A DNA stretch of 64,000 bases, from the NCBI RefSeq assembly GCF_030409635.1, contig NZ_JAUFQF010000004.1, forward strand, positions 1,646,241 to 1,710,240, given 5' to 3'. Positions 56,548 to 64,000 of the stretch are shown here, piece by piece. This DNA is from Vibrio agarivorans (GTDB lineage Bacteria > Pseudomonadota > Gammaproteobacteria > Enterobacterales > Vibrionaceae). The first letter of the stretch is position 1, and every line of letters starts with the position of its first letter. The notes beneath the pieces are model-generated. The model was not told where the DNA came from. It saw only the letters and a list, made by a program, of their open reading frames with translations, and made no database searches. A program made the position numbers and the translations under genes.

Positions 56548-57336
56548 ATGTACTTCAAAGCAAACGAGGTAGCAAAGAGTAAGAACAAGCTAGTTGAGTT
56601 AAGCAACGGCTCGGTGATTGAGTTATCTAGGTCTGAGGGTGGAGGTATCAAAGCAGAGAACCCTGTCACAGGTGATTCTTTCTGCTATGCGCAGGTGAGC
56701 TGCGTCAGGCGCCACTTGAGCCAATGGGAGGTAGAGGGGCGTAAAGCGCAACAGGATAAGCCTGAGGAAGCGATGCAGTACAAGGGGCAGCAGATAGGCT
56801 ACATCCGTGTTAGTACAGCAGAGCAGTCCACCAGCAGACAGTTAGCTGATGTGCGTTTAGATAAGGTGTTCGAGGAAAAGGTATCGGCTAAGACGGTAGA
56901 TAGACCACAGCTACAGGCGTGCTTGGAGTACGTTAGGGATGGAGATGTATTGCATGTTCATAGCCTAGACCGTATTTGTCGTAGCGGTGCGGGTGATGCT
57001 GTTGAGCTGGTGGAAAGAATGACGGCTAAAGGCGTATCAGTACAGTTCCACAAAGAAGGAATGAGATTCGATGGTGCCATGAGTGCAGCACAGAAAGGCG
57101 TGTTAGGGATACTGGCAGCAGTGGCACAGATGGAAAGGGAGTTAATCAAAGAACGTCAGGCTGAGGGCATAGCAGCAGCCAAGGCTGCGGGTAAACACAT
57201 AGGTAGACCGAAAGCACAGGTTACTAGAGAGGATGTGCAGAAGCTATTGGATAGAGGTCTGCCAAAAGCTAAAGCAGCCAAGGAGTTAGGGATAGGTAGG
57301 GCTACACTGTATAGATTGATGAACAGTGAGTCATGA
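56548..57336 (+). CDS. Serine recombinase (resolvase/invertase) with extra N-terminal module
   Basis: This 262-residue protein has a resolvase catalytic domain that begins at about residue 83: IGYIRVST with the nucleophile Ser and first Arg, then LHVHSLDRICRSG with the Arg pair and VLGILAAVAQMERELIKERQAEGIAAAKAAGKHIGRPKA. A C-terminal HTH follows (AAKELGIGRATLYRLM). The first 80 residues (MYFKANEVAKSKN onward) are unlike standard resolvases, which begin at IGYIRVS. The ATG at 56548 follows AGGAG by 5 bp. AGG/AGA-rich codon use suggests a foreign origin. Confidence 0.87.
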   Translation: MYFKANEVAKSKNKLVELSNGSVIELSRSEGGGIKAENPVTGDSFCYAQVSCVRRHLSQWEVEGRKAQQDKPEEAMQYKGQQIGYIRVSTAEQSTSRQLADVRLDKVFEEKVSAKTVDRPQLQACLEYVRDGDVLHVHSLDRICRSGAGDAVELVERMTAKGVSVQFHKEGMRFDGAMSAAQKGVLGILAAVAQMERELIKERQAEGIAAAKAAGKHIGRPKAQVTREDVQKLLDRGLPKAKAAKELGIGRATLYRLMNSES

Positions 57337-57418
57337 CCGCTCGATACTGATTATGTTTATGCTCTTTTGGAATGTAAATGATACTATTGGTATTCAATTA
57401 GTTGAATGAGGTAAAGGG

Positions 57419-58255
57419 ATGTTTGACTTTCTAGAGTACCCTAGTGAATCGGGTGAGTACCAAATCAAGACAATGATTAAAGATGATGAAGTGCTGTTTT
57501 TGCTGACGGATGTCGTGAGGGTTATTTCGCAAGAGACACAGACTTTGAATGGTCAGAAAACGTCAAATCAAGCAGGCTTGCTCAAAGAATCAGTCGTAGC
57601 ACTAGATGATGATGAACGCCACAGTGAAGTCTTTGTTGAAAATGGCAAGGAAGTGCAAGAGCACTTTGTAACTGAGACTGGTGTCTATCGGGTTGTAATG
57701 CGAGCAAATAGCTCGGGTGCAAAGAAGTTTCAGAAGTGGGTGCTCAAAGAGGTCATGCCTTCAATCAGAAGATACGGAGTTTACCCGCCACCCGAACAGG
57801 AAGCACTTCCGAGTACGGATGATGAAGTATTGCTTCAATTGTTGGACGGACAAACAAAACTAGCAGAACGCCAAGCTAAAACGTCAATGATTGTTAGTCA
57901 ATTCATACGAAATACTAGAGCACGGCTTGACCTTATTGATGAGCAGTTCGGCAAGCACTCCCGTAACTTCCGCGCACAAGGTCGCAAGTTACAATCTCTT
58001 AATGACCGCATAGTTGAGCTAGAAGGTGTTGAGGATAAGGGAAACAAGTACTTTGATGTTAGTGAGGTCTTGGATAGTAGAGGGGTTGACAGTAGAGAGC
58101 TGGAGTATGTTATTGCATTGTGTGAAAAAGTTGCTTCGGAAGGGAAGTTCGAGTTCTTACCGTCAGTTAACGGTGACAGGTTTGAGCAGAAATTCCCAAT
58201 GAATGTAATAGAAGTAGCAATGGGTTATGCGAACCTAACTACGAGTGCCGACTAA
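57419..58255 (+). CDS. Bro-N domain antirepressor-like protein
   Basis: This 278-residue protein has an N-terminal Bro-N domain, seen in DDEVLFLLTDVVRVISQ, HFVTETGVYRVVMRANSSGAKKFQKWVLKEVMPSIRRYGVY (residues 77-117). A coiled-coil-like middle (residues 140-190) and an unassigned C-terminal domain follow. The family is typical of phages and phage-derived islands, where it acts as an antirepressor or DNA-binding regulator. It follows the recombinase gene in the same direction with an 82-bp gap. Confidence 0.85.
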   Translation: MFDFLEYPSESGEYQIKTMIKDDEVLFLLTDVVRVISQETQTLNGQKTSNQAGLLKESVVALDDDERHSEVFVENGKEVQEHFVTETGVYRVVMRANSSGAKKFQKWVLKEVMPSIRRYGVYPPPEQEALPSTDDEVLLQLLDGQTKLAERQAKTSMIVSQFIRNTRARLDLIDEQFGKHSRNFRAQGRKLQSLNDRIVELEGVEDKGNKYFDVSEVLDSRGVDSRELEYVIALCEKVASEGKFEFLPSVNGDRFEQKFPMNVIEVAMGYANLTTSAD

Positions 58256-58273
58256 GCATAGATACACAAACCA

Positions 58274-58307
58274 TGGTGCCGCAACTGTGGCACTTTAGTG
58301 TGGCACC
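58274..58307. other. Inverted repeat at the end of the accessory block
   Basis: GGTGCC (58275-58280) and GGCACC (58302-58307) flank further GTGCC/GGCAC symmetry. No T-run is present, so it may be a weak terminator of the Bro-N gene. Confidence 0.4.
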
Positions 58308-58311
58308 CATA

Positions 58312-58362
58312 CAAAAACAGCGCTATCCCAAAAGGCGCTAACCTATTGAAATAACGCTGTTT
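58312..58362 (-). terminator. Terminator of ssrA
   Basis: On the minus strand, AGCGC/GCGCT pairs just before GTTTTTG, with an outer AAACAGCG/CGCTGTTT pair (58315-58322 and 58355-58362). It lies 10 nt beyond the tmRNA 3' end. Confidence 0.7.
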
Positions 58363-58371
58363 CCAAACGTT

Positions 58372-58738
58372 TGGTGGAGCTGGCGGGAGTTGAACCCGCG
58401 TCCAAAAACCATTCATCATTGGTACTACATGCTTAGTCGATCTTTAATTTCACCACCGACCTGCGAACCGACACGCTAGTTGATGGCTATCCTGAATTAA
58501 ATTTCGCCGTTCATCTCTCAGGCGGGAGAATCCGGGCTAGCTCTTTTGGGTTTGATCTCTTGTTGGTCCCCGTCTTAAAAGCGGAAGCTAGGGCAAGAGA
58601 GCTCTCAGCAGGTTATTAAGCTGCTAGTGCGTAGTTTTCGTCGTTTGCGACTATTTTTTTGCGGCTTTTTACGTGGCCAACCGCCCCACGGCATGCACCT
58701 CAGACTTCAAAATTCCTGTCGAATCCTAAATCAGCCCC
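58372..58738 (-). ncRNA. ssrA: tmRNA (transfer-messenger RNA)
   Basis: This is a 367-nt tmRNA. The 5' end GGGGCTGATT and the 3' end CCAGCTCCACCA form the tRNA-like acceptor, and the T-arm GGGTTCAACTCCCGC is near 58385-58400. The tag frame at 58616-58648 encodes ANDENYALAA then a stop, matching the enterobacterial and vibrio tag. With SmpB it rescues stalled ribosomes. It is divergently spaced from no other gene: smpB lies just upstream in the same direction. Confidence 0.98.
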
Positions 58739-58752
58739 GAAGTGTTCCTCGC

Positions 58753-58780
58753 ATACTACCAGAAAAGTATAACCTGTCTA
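58753..58780 (-). promoter_or_regulatory. Sigma-70 promoter of ssrA
   Basis: TAGACA (58775-58780 on the minus strand) and TAGTAT (58753-58758) are 16 bp apart, 15 bp before the mature 5' end. Confidence 0.55.
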
Positions 58781-58805
58781 GCGTTGTGCGTTTAACTGCT
58801 CAATA

Positions 58806-59291
58806 TTAGCGCAGCGAGCTCTTCATTACGCGCGCTTTCTCACGTGCCCAATCTTTTTCTTTTAGATCAGTACGCTTATCGTGCAGTTTTTTACCCTTAG
58901 CAACACCGATCTTCATCTTCACCCATGAACGAGACCAGTAAAGAGACAGTGCAGCTAGAGTCATACCCTCGCGATTGATACGACCTAAAAGGTTGTCTAG
59001 CTCACGACGGCTTAAAAGAAGTTTACGGACGCGTGTTGGGTTTGCGACCACGTGTGTTGATGCTTGATTAAGAGGAGTAATCGTCATACCGCTGACAAAC
59101 GCTTCTCCGTCACGCATGAAGACGTAACTTTCTGCGATGTTAGCTTTGCCCTGACGAAGTGATTTTACTTCCCAGCCCTGTAGCTCCAAGCCGGCTTCAA
59201 TTTCATCATCGATGAAGTATTCGTGGCGAGCTTTCTTATTGAGAGCGATGGTATTGCTACCCGCTTTTTGTTTTGATTTTTTCTTTGCCAT
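58806..59291 (-). CDS. smpB: SsrA-binding protein SmpB
   Basis: This 161-residue tmRNA partner has [46 protein letters not shown] and the basic tail [23 protein letters not shown]. It lies directly upstream of ssrA, the usual arrangement in gammaproteobacteria. Confidence 0.97.
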   Translation of the reverse strand: MAKKKSKQKAGSNTIALNKKARHEYFIDDEIEAGLELQGWEVKSLRQGKANIAESYVFMRDGEAFVSGMTITPLNQASTHVVANPTRVRKLLLSRRELDNLLGRINREGMTLAALSLYWSRSWVKMKIGVAKGKKLHDKRTDLKEKDWAREKARVMKSSLR

Positions 59292-59407
59292 AATCCCTGC
59301 ATTATACGGTCAGTGGAGAGGTTAGCAACTCCCTTTATTTGCGCTTGAGGCAAATAAAAGTGAAAATAGAGAGCTAATCGATGTTAATGCATCCATGAGG
59401 AGAGTTT

Positions 59408-59851
59408 ATGAAGCAAGTCAGTCGTTCCGCATTAGTCAGTTTTAGTGCTGAACAGATGTATGACCTAGTCAATGATGTATCAAACTATCCTGAGTTTTTA
59501 CCTGGTTGTTCGGGCTCGAAGGTGCTTGATGCGGGCCACGAATTTATGGTGGCGTCAGTAGATGTGGCGAAAGCCGGCATCAGCAAAACCTTTACTACGA
59601 ACAATACATTGCTCCATGGCCGGTCGATTGTGATGGATCTGGTCGATGGACCGTTCAAGTCACTGACGGGTGGTTGGTACTTCACGCCACTTGATGACCA
59701 AGCTTGTAAGGTTGAGTTAAAACTTGAGTTTGAGTTTAGTAGCAAAATGATCGAGATGGCCTTTGGTAAAGTGTTTCATGAACTCACCAACAATATGGTG
59801 AATGCGTTTACTAAGCGTGCTAAGCAGGTGTACCAGTGTTATGAGTATTGA
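59408..59851 (+). CDS. ratA: RatA/Coq10-type START-domain protein
   Basis: This 147-residue polyketide cyclase-like protein has [49 protein letters not shown] and [18 protein letters not shown]. The family is called RatA (reported to affect 70S assembly) or the bacterial Coq10 homologue. The ATG follows GAGGAG. It overlaps rnfH by 11 bp. Confidence 0.92.
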   Translation: MKQVSRSALVSFSAEQMYDLVNDVSNYPEFLPGCSGSKVLDAGHEFMVASVDVAKAGISKTFTTNNTLLHGRSIVMDLVDGPFKSLTGGWYFTPLDDQACKVELKLEFEFSSKMIEMAFGKVFHELTNNMVNAFTKRAKQVYQCYEY

Positions 59852-60194
59852 ATCGGAGATGATTCATGTTGAGGTGGTGTACGCACTTCCTCATGAGCAG
59901 CGTGTGTTTACCTTAGTGGTGAATGAAAAGATGACAGTTGAAGAGATTATCGAGCAGTCGGGCGTGTTAAAGCTATATCCAGAGATTGATTTAGCGAAGA
60001 ACAAAGTTGGGGTATTTAGCCGCAACGTTAAGCTTGACGCAACAGTGCGTGATCGCGATCGAATTGAAATTTATCGCCCATTGTTGGCAGACCCGAAAGA
60101 GATTCGTCGCAAGCGAGCAGAGCAAGCAAAAGCCTCTGGCGCAGCGGATCCGGTCACGGGTGGTAAGCCGAGTCCTTTGCGAAAATCAGAATAG
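59841..60194 (+). CDS. rnfH: RnfH family ubiquitin-like protein (RatB)
   Basis: This 117-residue protein has the beta-grasp family pattern [61 protein letters not shown]. The ATG at 59841 overlaps the ratA end, a conserved arrangement. The biochemical role is unclear. It ends before a strong terminator. Confidence 0.92.
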   Translation: MSIESEMIHVEVVYALPHEQRVFTLVVNEKMTVEEIIEQSGVLKLYPEIDLAKNKVGVFSRNVKLDATVRDRDRIEIYRPLLADPKEIRRKRAEQAKASGAADPVTGGKPSPLRKSE

Positions 60195-60210
60195 TTTTCA
60201 GCAGAAAACA

Positions 60211-60236
60211 AAAAGCTCGCCAAGGCGAGCTTTTTT
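60211..60236. terminator. Bidirectional terminator between rnfH and bamE
   Basis: AAAAGCTCGCC pairs with GGCGAGCTTTT, followed by further T residues, between the convergent rnfH and bamE genes. Confidence 0.92.
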
Positions 60237-60259
60237 GATGCGTACGGTTTGCGCTTTGA

Positions 60260-60619
60260 TTAACGCAAGCTTTCGTAAAAGCTATCACCAACGATGTAAT
60301 CACCCTTGATGTCGAGCAGGGTGCCTGTTTCATCAAAGTTAACGACGAGGTCACGTTGGATAGAGTCTTCATGACCCTTGGTGTGGTGATAAATGTAATA
60401 CCACGTATCAGGACGACCATTCTCAATCAACATTGGAGAGCCGAGTACGAAACGTACTTGCTCTTTGGTCATGCCAAATCTTAATTTGTCTACCGCTTCC
60501 TGCTCGACATAGTTGCCTTGGTTAATATCGATTCGATAAACCAGCTTTTCCGCTAAGGAGCAACCCGTTAACATCGTCATTGCAAGTGGGACAGCGATCA
60601 GCCACTTCTTAAACTGCAT
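60260..60619 (-). CDS. bamE: Outer membrane assembly lipoprotein BamE
   Basis: This lipoprotein of about 119 residues belongs to the BAM complex, which folds outer-membrane proteins. Lipobox LTGC is at about residues 17-20, followed by the BamE pattern [38 protein letters not shown] and [12 protein letters not shown]. The ATG at 60619 (MQFKKW) gives a compact signal peptide; an ATG 12 bp upstream is equally possible. Confidence 0.95.
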   Translation of the reverse strand: MQFKKWLIAVPLAMTMLTGCSLAEKLVYRIDINQGNYVEQEAVDKLRFGMTKEQVRFVLGSPMLIENGRPDTWYYIYHHTKGHEDSIQRDLVVNFDETGTLLDIKGDYIVGDSFYESLR

Positions 60620-60832
60620 AGGTGATTTCATTGTGTCTAGTGAATTAAACTTGGCTGATAATAAACAAGCTAGCGCCAGATGTATAGCCAACCAAGGTAA
60701 AGATGCGGGTTTTGTGTTTTGAGTCGGGTGTTTTGTCTCACGCTTTCACACACATACCGCACTTTAAGACCATCAACAGACAAAATAGTTGCACTCAAAT
60801 CTATCTGAGTGTGATTGGAGTGCCGCTATTTA

Positions 60833-62497
60833 TTATGCAGCAATCAGCAGCTCTTTGGCGTTAGCCAGTGTGCTTTCGGTAATTTCACTTCCGCCGAGCA
60901 ATCTCGCCAATTCACTAACACGTTGTTCGGTGTCGAGCTGACGCATTTGAGTTTCTGTTTTGCCGCCTTTCGTCTGTTTAGCAACAAACAGTTGTTGGTG
61001 TCCACTGCCTGCCACTTGAGGCAAGTGTGTGACACAGAGTACTTGAGTTGATTCACCCAGTTTGCGTAGCATTTGTCCGACGACCGCTGCTGTTGGGCCA
61101 CTGATACCGACATCGACCTCATCGAAAATTAGGCTTGGCGTATCGACTTTTTGCGCGGTGATGACCTGAATTGCCAGTGAAATACGAGACAGCTCACCAC
61201 CAGAGGCGACTTTGGCGATGGGCTGCATCGGTTGACCAGGGTTAGTTGAAACAAGGAAGGTGACGGTATCCATCCCAAGCGGAGAAGGATGCGGCATTTC
61301 ATTGCAAACATCGATACAGAACTTGGCTTTTTCCATGCTGAGTTCATGCATGCTTTGTGTGATCAGCTTGTTCAACTCTTTGGCATAGCGGCTGCGAGAT
61401 TTGTTGAGTTTTTCTGCGTTAGTTAGGAAGACCTGATATTTCTCTTGTACTTCTAAAGCTAACCCGTCGAGTTTTTCATCAGAGCAGTCGAGCGCTTCAA
61501 TTTGCTGTAGCAAGTCTTGGTGATGCTGATAGAGATCTTCAGGCATCACGTGATGCTTGCGCGACATCGACATTATTTTTGAGAAACGTTCTTCAACGTA
61601 CGCCATTCGAGCCGGATCAACATCAATGCTGTCGAGGTAGTTGCGCAGCTCGCTGTTGGCTTCCTCAATTTGAATCATGGCTTCCGAAAGCATATTTGGC
61701 AGCTCCGAGAGCTTTTCATCGAGCCCAGCAAGCTCAATCAAGGTGTGACTGGCTGACTGGAGAATACCAAGCGCATTAACTTCTTCGCCTTCATAGATAA
61801 GCTCAATGGCTTGCTGACAGGAAGAGGCGAGTTCACCACTGTTTGATAAGCGTTTGTGCTCTTGCTCAAGCTCTTGGAATTCATCTTCATTGATCGCTAG
61901 CTCATTGAGTTCTTTGATCTGATATTCAAGTAACTGTTTTTGAGCCAAATTAGCTTGGCTGTTCTCTTTCAATTGCTTGAGGTTGTTGTCAGCCTGTCGC
62001 CATGCTTGATATGCGTTGCGAGTCGCTTTCAGAAGATTGTTATGACCTGCATATTGATCAAGCATGGCCATTTGATGTTCTGCCTTCATGAGCTGATGGT
62101 GGGCATGTTGACCGTGGATGTTAATCAACAGCTGACCTAGCGCTTTAAGCTGTGAAAGAGGCACAGGGCTACCATTAACAAAAGCGCGTGAGCGTCCTTC
62201 TTTGGTAATGGTGCGGCGCAAAATACATTCGTTGCCATCGAATAGGTCGTTGTCTTCTAGCCATCGGGTCGCGTGAATATTGTTATCAAGGTGAAAAGCG
62301 GCACTGACTTCGGTTTTTTCTTCCCCTTGTCGCACCATGCCTGCCTCAGCACGGCCGCCTAAACACAAACCTAAAGCATCAATTGCAATGGATTTACCCG
62401 CACCCGTCTCACCTGTAATGGTGGTCATGCCTTGGGCAAGCTCTAACTGTAGCGCTTTTACGATAGCAAAATTGTTTACACTTAAATGAGCCAGCAT
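60833..62497 (-). CDS. recN: DNA repair protein RecN
   Basis: This 554-residue SMC-like ATPase acts in double-strand break repair. It has Walker [18 protein letters not shown] at the N-terminus, a long coiled coil (about residues 150-370), signature [18 protein letters not shown] and Walker [13 protein letters not shown]. The ATG at 62497 ([13 protein letters not shown]) matches the family start; an in-frame ATG 27 bp upstream is less likely. Upstream LexA boxes show SOS control. Confidence 0.96.
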   Translation of the reverse strand: MLAHLSVNNFAIVKALQLELAQGMTTITGETGAGKSIAIDALGLCLGGRAEAGMVRQGEEKTEVSAAFHLDNNIHATRWLEDNDLFDGNECILRRTITKEGRSRAFVNGSPVPLSQLKALGQLLINIHGQHAHHQLMKAEHQMAMLDQYAGHNNLLKATRNAYQAWRQADNNLKQLKENSQANLAQKQLLEYQIKELNELAINEDEFQELEQEHKRLSNSGELASSCQQAIELIYEGEEVNALGILQSASHTLIELAGLDEKLSELPNMLSEAMIQIEEANSELRNYLDSIDVDPARMAYVEERFSKIMSMSRKHHVMPEDLYQHHQDLLQQIEALDCSDEKLDGLALEVQEKYQVFLTNAEKLNKSRSRYAKELNKLITQSMHELSMEKAKFCIDVCNEMPHPSPLGMDTVTFLVSTNPGQPMQPIAKVASGGELSRISLAIQVITAQKVDTPSLIFDEVDVGISGPTAAVVGQMLRKLGESTQVLCVTHLPQVAGSGHQQLFVAKQTKGGKTETQMRQLDTEQRVSELARLLGGSEITESTLANAKELLIAA

Positions 62498-62508
62498 TTT
62501 TATATCAC

Positions 62509-62524
62509 CTGTATAACTGAACAA
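62509..62524. promoter_or_regulatory. Degenerate third LexA-like box
   Basis: CTGTATAACTGAACAA has CTGT-N8-ACAA, one base from the LexA consensus CTGT-N8-ACAG. It lies 18 bp from the first perfect box, closest to the recN start. Confidence 0.5.
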
Positions 62525-62526
62525 TA

Positions 62527-62542
62527 CTGTATAAGAAAACAG
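62527..62542. promoter_or_regulatory. LexA box 1 of recN
   Basis: CTGTATAAGAAAACAG matches CTGT-N8-ACAG exactly and is flanked by the TA...TA of the extended consensus. Confidence 0.9.
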
Positions 62543-62548
62543 TATATA

Positions 62549-62564
62549 CTGTTTCTTTATACAG
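62549..62564. promoter_or_regulatory. LexA box 2 of recN
   Basis: CTGTTTCTTTATACAG matches CTGT-N8-ACAG exactly, 22 bp from box 1. Confidence 0.9.
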
Positions 62565-62766
62565 TAAAGTCGCGAATTTCAATTTTTGTGAAATTGGTTT
62601 TAGAAGTCACAGTGATCAAAGTGGGAGAGTGGATAACGAGAGGCTGTTTCAATGACAATCTATATAAACGTAGCAATATCAGAAGGGTAGTGTTTGCTGT
62701 TGTGCCTTGAGTTGATGTTAATTGAACTATAGTTAGTCATACGATGAGCTTGGACGTGGAAACGGG
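62565..62766. other. Intergenic region between recN and the SLC13 permease gene
   Basis: This 202-bp stretch carries the divergent promoters of recN and the permease gene. Apart from the LexA boxes next to it, no RNA, repeat or further gene is visible. Confidence 0.5.
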
Positions 62767-64000
62767 ATGACAAACGATCAATGGACGATCCTAGCGATCA
62801 TGCTGGGCACGATGCTGATGTTCCTTTTTGGTCGTTGGCGACACGATATGGTGGCTTTTGGTGCCTTATTGGCGTGTGTATTAGCCAGCCTAGTTGACCC
62901 TGCGCAAGCATTTAGTGGGTTTGGTCATCCTGCGGTCGTCACTGTGGCTTGTGTGCTCGTTCTAAGTCAGAGTTTGCAAAACTCAGGTGCGGTTGATGTA
63001 CTCGCTCGTTCAATTCTCCCAACCAATGCGGGACAATTCCTTACTCTGTTGACGTTAATGGGTTTAGGAGCGCTGCTTTCTGGGTTTATGAATAACGTAG
63101 GTGCGATGGCGCTGTTGATGCCTGTCGCGATTCAACTGACAGAAAAATTAGACCTTACACCCGGACAGATCCTGATGCCGCTGGCGTTTGGCACCATCTT
63201 AGGCGGCATGACCACGTTAATTGGGACCCCCCCAAACCTCATTGTGGCAGGCTTTCGCGAGGAGGCCGGACTCGGTAGTTTCAGCATGTTCGATTTCACC
63301 CCTATAGGTCTCGCGATAGCGCTGGCTGGCGTTGTATTTATTGCGCTGGTGGGCTGGCGTTTGGTTCCTATTCGACAAAAAGCAGGGGTTGAAGGTTTTG
63401 AGTCAGGGGCTTACTTAACCGAGCTGCGGGTGGGGGAAGCCAGTGCCGCAGCTGGCCTACGCATACGCGAGGTTGAAGAAAAGCTTACCGATGTTGATGT
63501 GCAAATTGTTGGTATCGTAAAAAATGATGTGCGGATCATGGCGCCTAACCCTTGGCGTCAAGTTGAGGTCGATGACATCATTATTTTGGAGGCAGATGCA
63601 GACGCGCTCAGTGACATTTTATCAATACTCGGTTTGGAGCTTGAGCAACCAGAGGAGCCTGAAAAGGAGTTGACCGCGCTAGAGCGCAAAGAGATGTCTG
63701 GAGATGAGCCAAAAGCGGATAAGAAATCAGAGAAGAAACACGATGATGAAGTGAGCTTGATGGAGTTTGTGGTGTTGCCAAGCTCACGTCTGATCGGGCG
63801 ACTGGTTTATGCACTTCAGCTGCAAGCTCGATATGGTATTAACGTACTGGCTCTATCGCGAGAAGGCGAGCAAAAGCGTAAACGCCTACGTTCGATGCAA
63901 CTGCAGTCGGGGGATTTGTTGCTGTTGCAAGGGCAAATAGAGTCAATGAATCAATTTGCCGCTGACAATGGTTGTATCCCTCTCGCTCAGCGCGATTTGC
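62767..64000 (+). CDS. SLC13-family permease with TrkA-C domains (cut by window end)
   Basis: At least 411 residues are visible; the frame stays open to the window end. The N-terminus is a series of membrane segments of the SLC13/CitMHS type: AFGALLACVLASLVDPAQAFSGFG, MNNVGAMALLMPVAIQL, LGGMTTLIGTPPNLIVAGF. A soluble region follows with two TrkA-C (RCK_C) domains (near residues 215-290 and 335-400) separated by a Lys/Glu-rich linker. A second membrane half would be expected beyond the window. Substrate is unknown; sulfate or dicarboxylates are possible. Confidence 0.85.
   Translation, partial: MTNDQWTILAIMLGTMLMFLFGRWRHDMVAFGALLACVLASLVDPAQAFSGFGHPAVVTVACVLVLSQSLQNSGAVDVLARSILPTNAGQFLTLLTLMGLGALLSGFMNNVGAMALLMPVAIQLTEKLDLTPGQILMPLAFGTILGGMTTLIGTPPNLIVAGFREEAGLGSFSMFDFTPIGLAIALAGVVFIALVGWRLVPIRQKAGVEGFESGAYLTELRVGEASAAAGLRIREVEEKLTDVDVQIVGIVKNDVRIMAPNPWRQVEVDDIIILEADADALSDILSILGLELEQPEEPEKELTALERKEMSGDEPKADKKSEKKHDDEVSLMEFVVLPSSRLIGRLVYALQLQARYGINVLALSREGEQKRKRLRSMQLQSGDLLLLQGQIESMNQFAADNGCIPLAQRDL

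Noticed and set aside
58372..58402. tRNA-like sequence ending in CCA on the minus strand
   Set aside because: It is the tRNA-like 3' end of the tmRNA, which has its matching 5' end at 58738 and the tag frame in between; no separate tRNA exists.
59408..60194. ratA-rnfH as a toxin-antitoxin pair
   Set aside because: Despite the Rat names, these are conserved core genes of the Coq10 and RnfH families next to smpB; nothing here supports a toxin-antitoxin function.

Overview
The window looks like primary-chromosome DNA of a marine Vibrio (Vibrionaceae). The recN, bamE, rnfH/ratA, smpB-ssrA block, the tmRNA tag ANDENYALAA, the oxyR-peroxiredoxin pair, the aceBA pair and the LacI/glpD/glpK block all fit that family. 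No species is claimed. There are about 60 genes, one tmRNA, no tRNA or rRNA, no recognisable insertion sequence and no CRISPR array.

Layout. (1) 1-11.4 kb: a Tad (tight adherence, type IVc pilus) operon whose 5' end lies outside the window: an AAA+ ATPase, RcpC/CpaB, RcpA secretin, a lipoprotein, TadG-like, TadE, TadF, TadZ, TadA, TadB, TadC and TadD. (2) 11.5-13.7 kb: a chromate transporter and a divergent LysR regulator whose start codon sits at the edge of a 7-bp tandem repeat. (3) 13.7-24.2 kb: a sugar-type ABC importer (ATPase divergent from two permeases and a binding protein), a GalR-like repressor, NnrS, and glpD and glpK. Nearly identical GalR-type palindromes lie before the importer and before glpD, suggesting one regulon. 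(4) 24.4-27.4 kb: dapD, a 2-Cys peroxiredoxin and divergent oxyR. (5) 27.5-31.2 kb: the glyoxylate shunt pair aceB-aceA behind a 650-bp regulatory region holding a HexR-like site and two related palindromes. (6) 31.5-43.2 kb: urea uptake and hydrolysis, urtABCDE-ureDABCE-hupE/ureJ-ureFG, behind a sigma-54 promoter with NtrC-like sites. Urea is imported by Urt, cut by UreABC, and the enzyme is nickel-loaded by UreDEFG.

(7) 43.3-52 kb: sstT, an RsgA-type GTPase preceded by a short leader ORF and competing hairpins, a DUF1275 membrane protein, a sodium:solute symporter, a TerY-like protein with a degenerate metal site, and a RecQ helicase. (8) 52.2-58.3 kb: an accessory block between recQ and ssrA: an AAA_14/DUF4143 ATPase and a Fic protein separated by three palindromes at exact 32-bp spacing, then phage-like genes (endonuclease VII, a 59-residue protein, a serine recombinase with an extra N-terminal module, a Bro-N antirepressor). 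(9) 58.3-64 kb: ssrA-smpB, ratA-rnfH, bamE, recN with LexA boxes, and the start of an SLC13/TrkA-C permease cut by the window end.

The least explained signals are the leader-peptide/hairpin region before the RsgA gene (46.0-46.2 kb), the 32-bp-phased palindromes (53.63-53.72 kb), the 7-bp repeat at the LysR start (12.75-12.80 kb) and the recombinase with its fused module and upstream inverted repeat (56.4-57.3 kb). All family assignments come from reading motifs; no database search was run.
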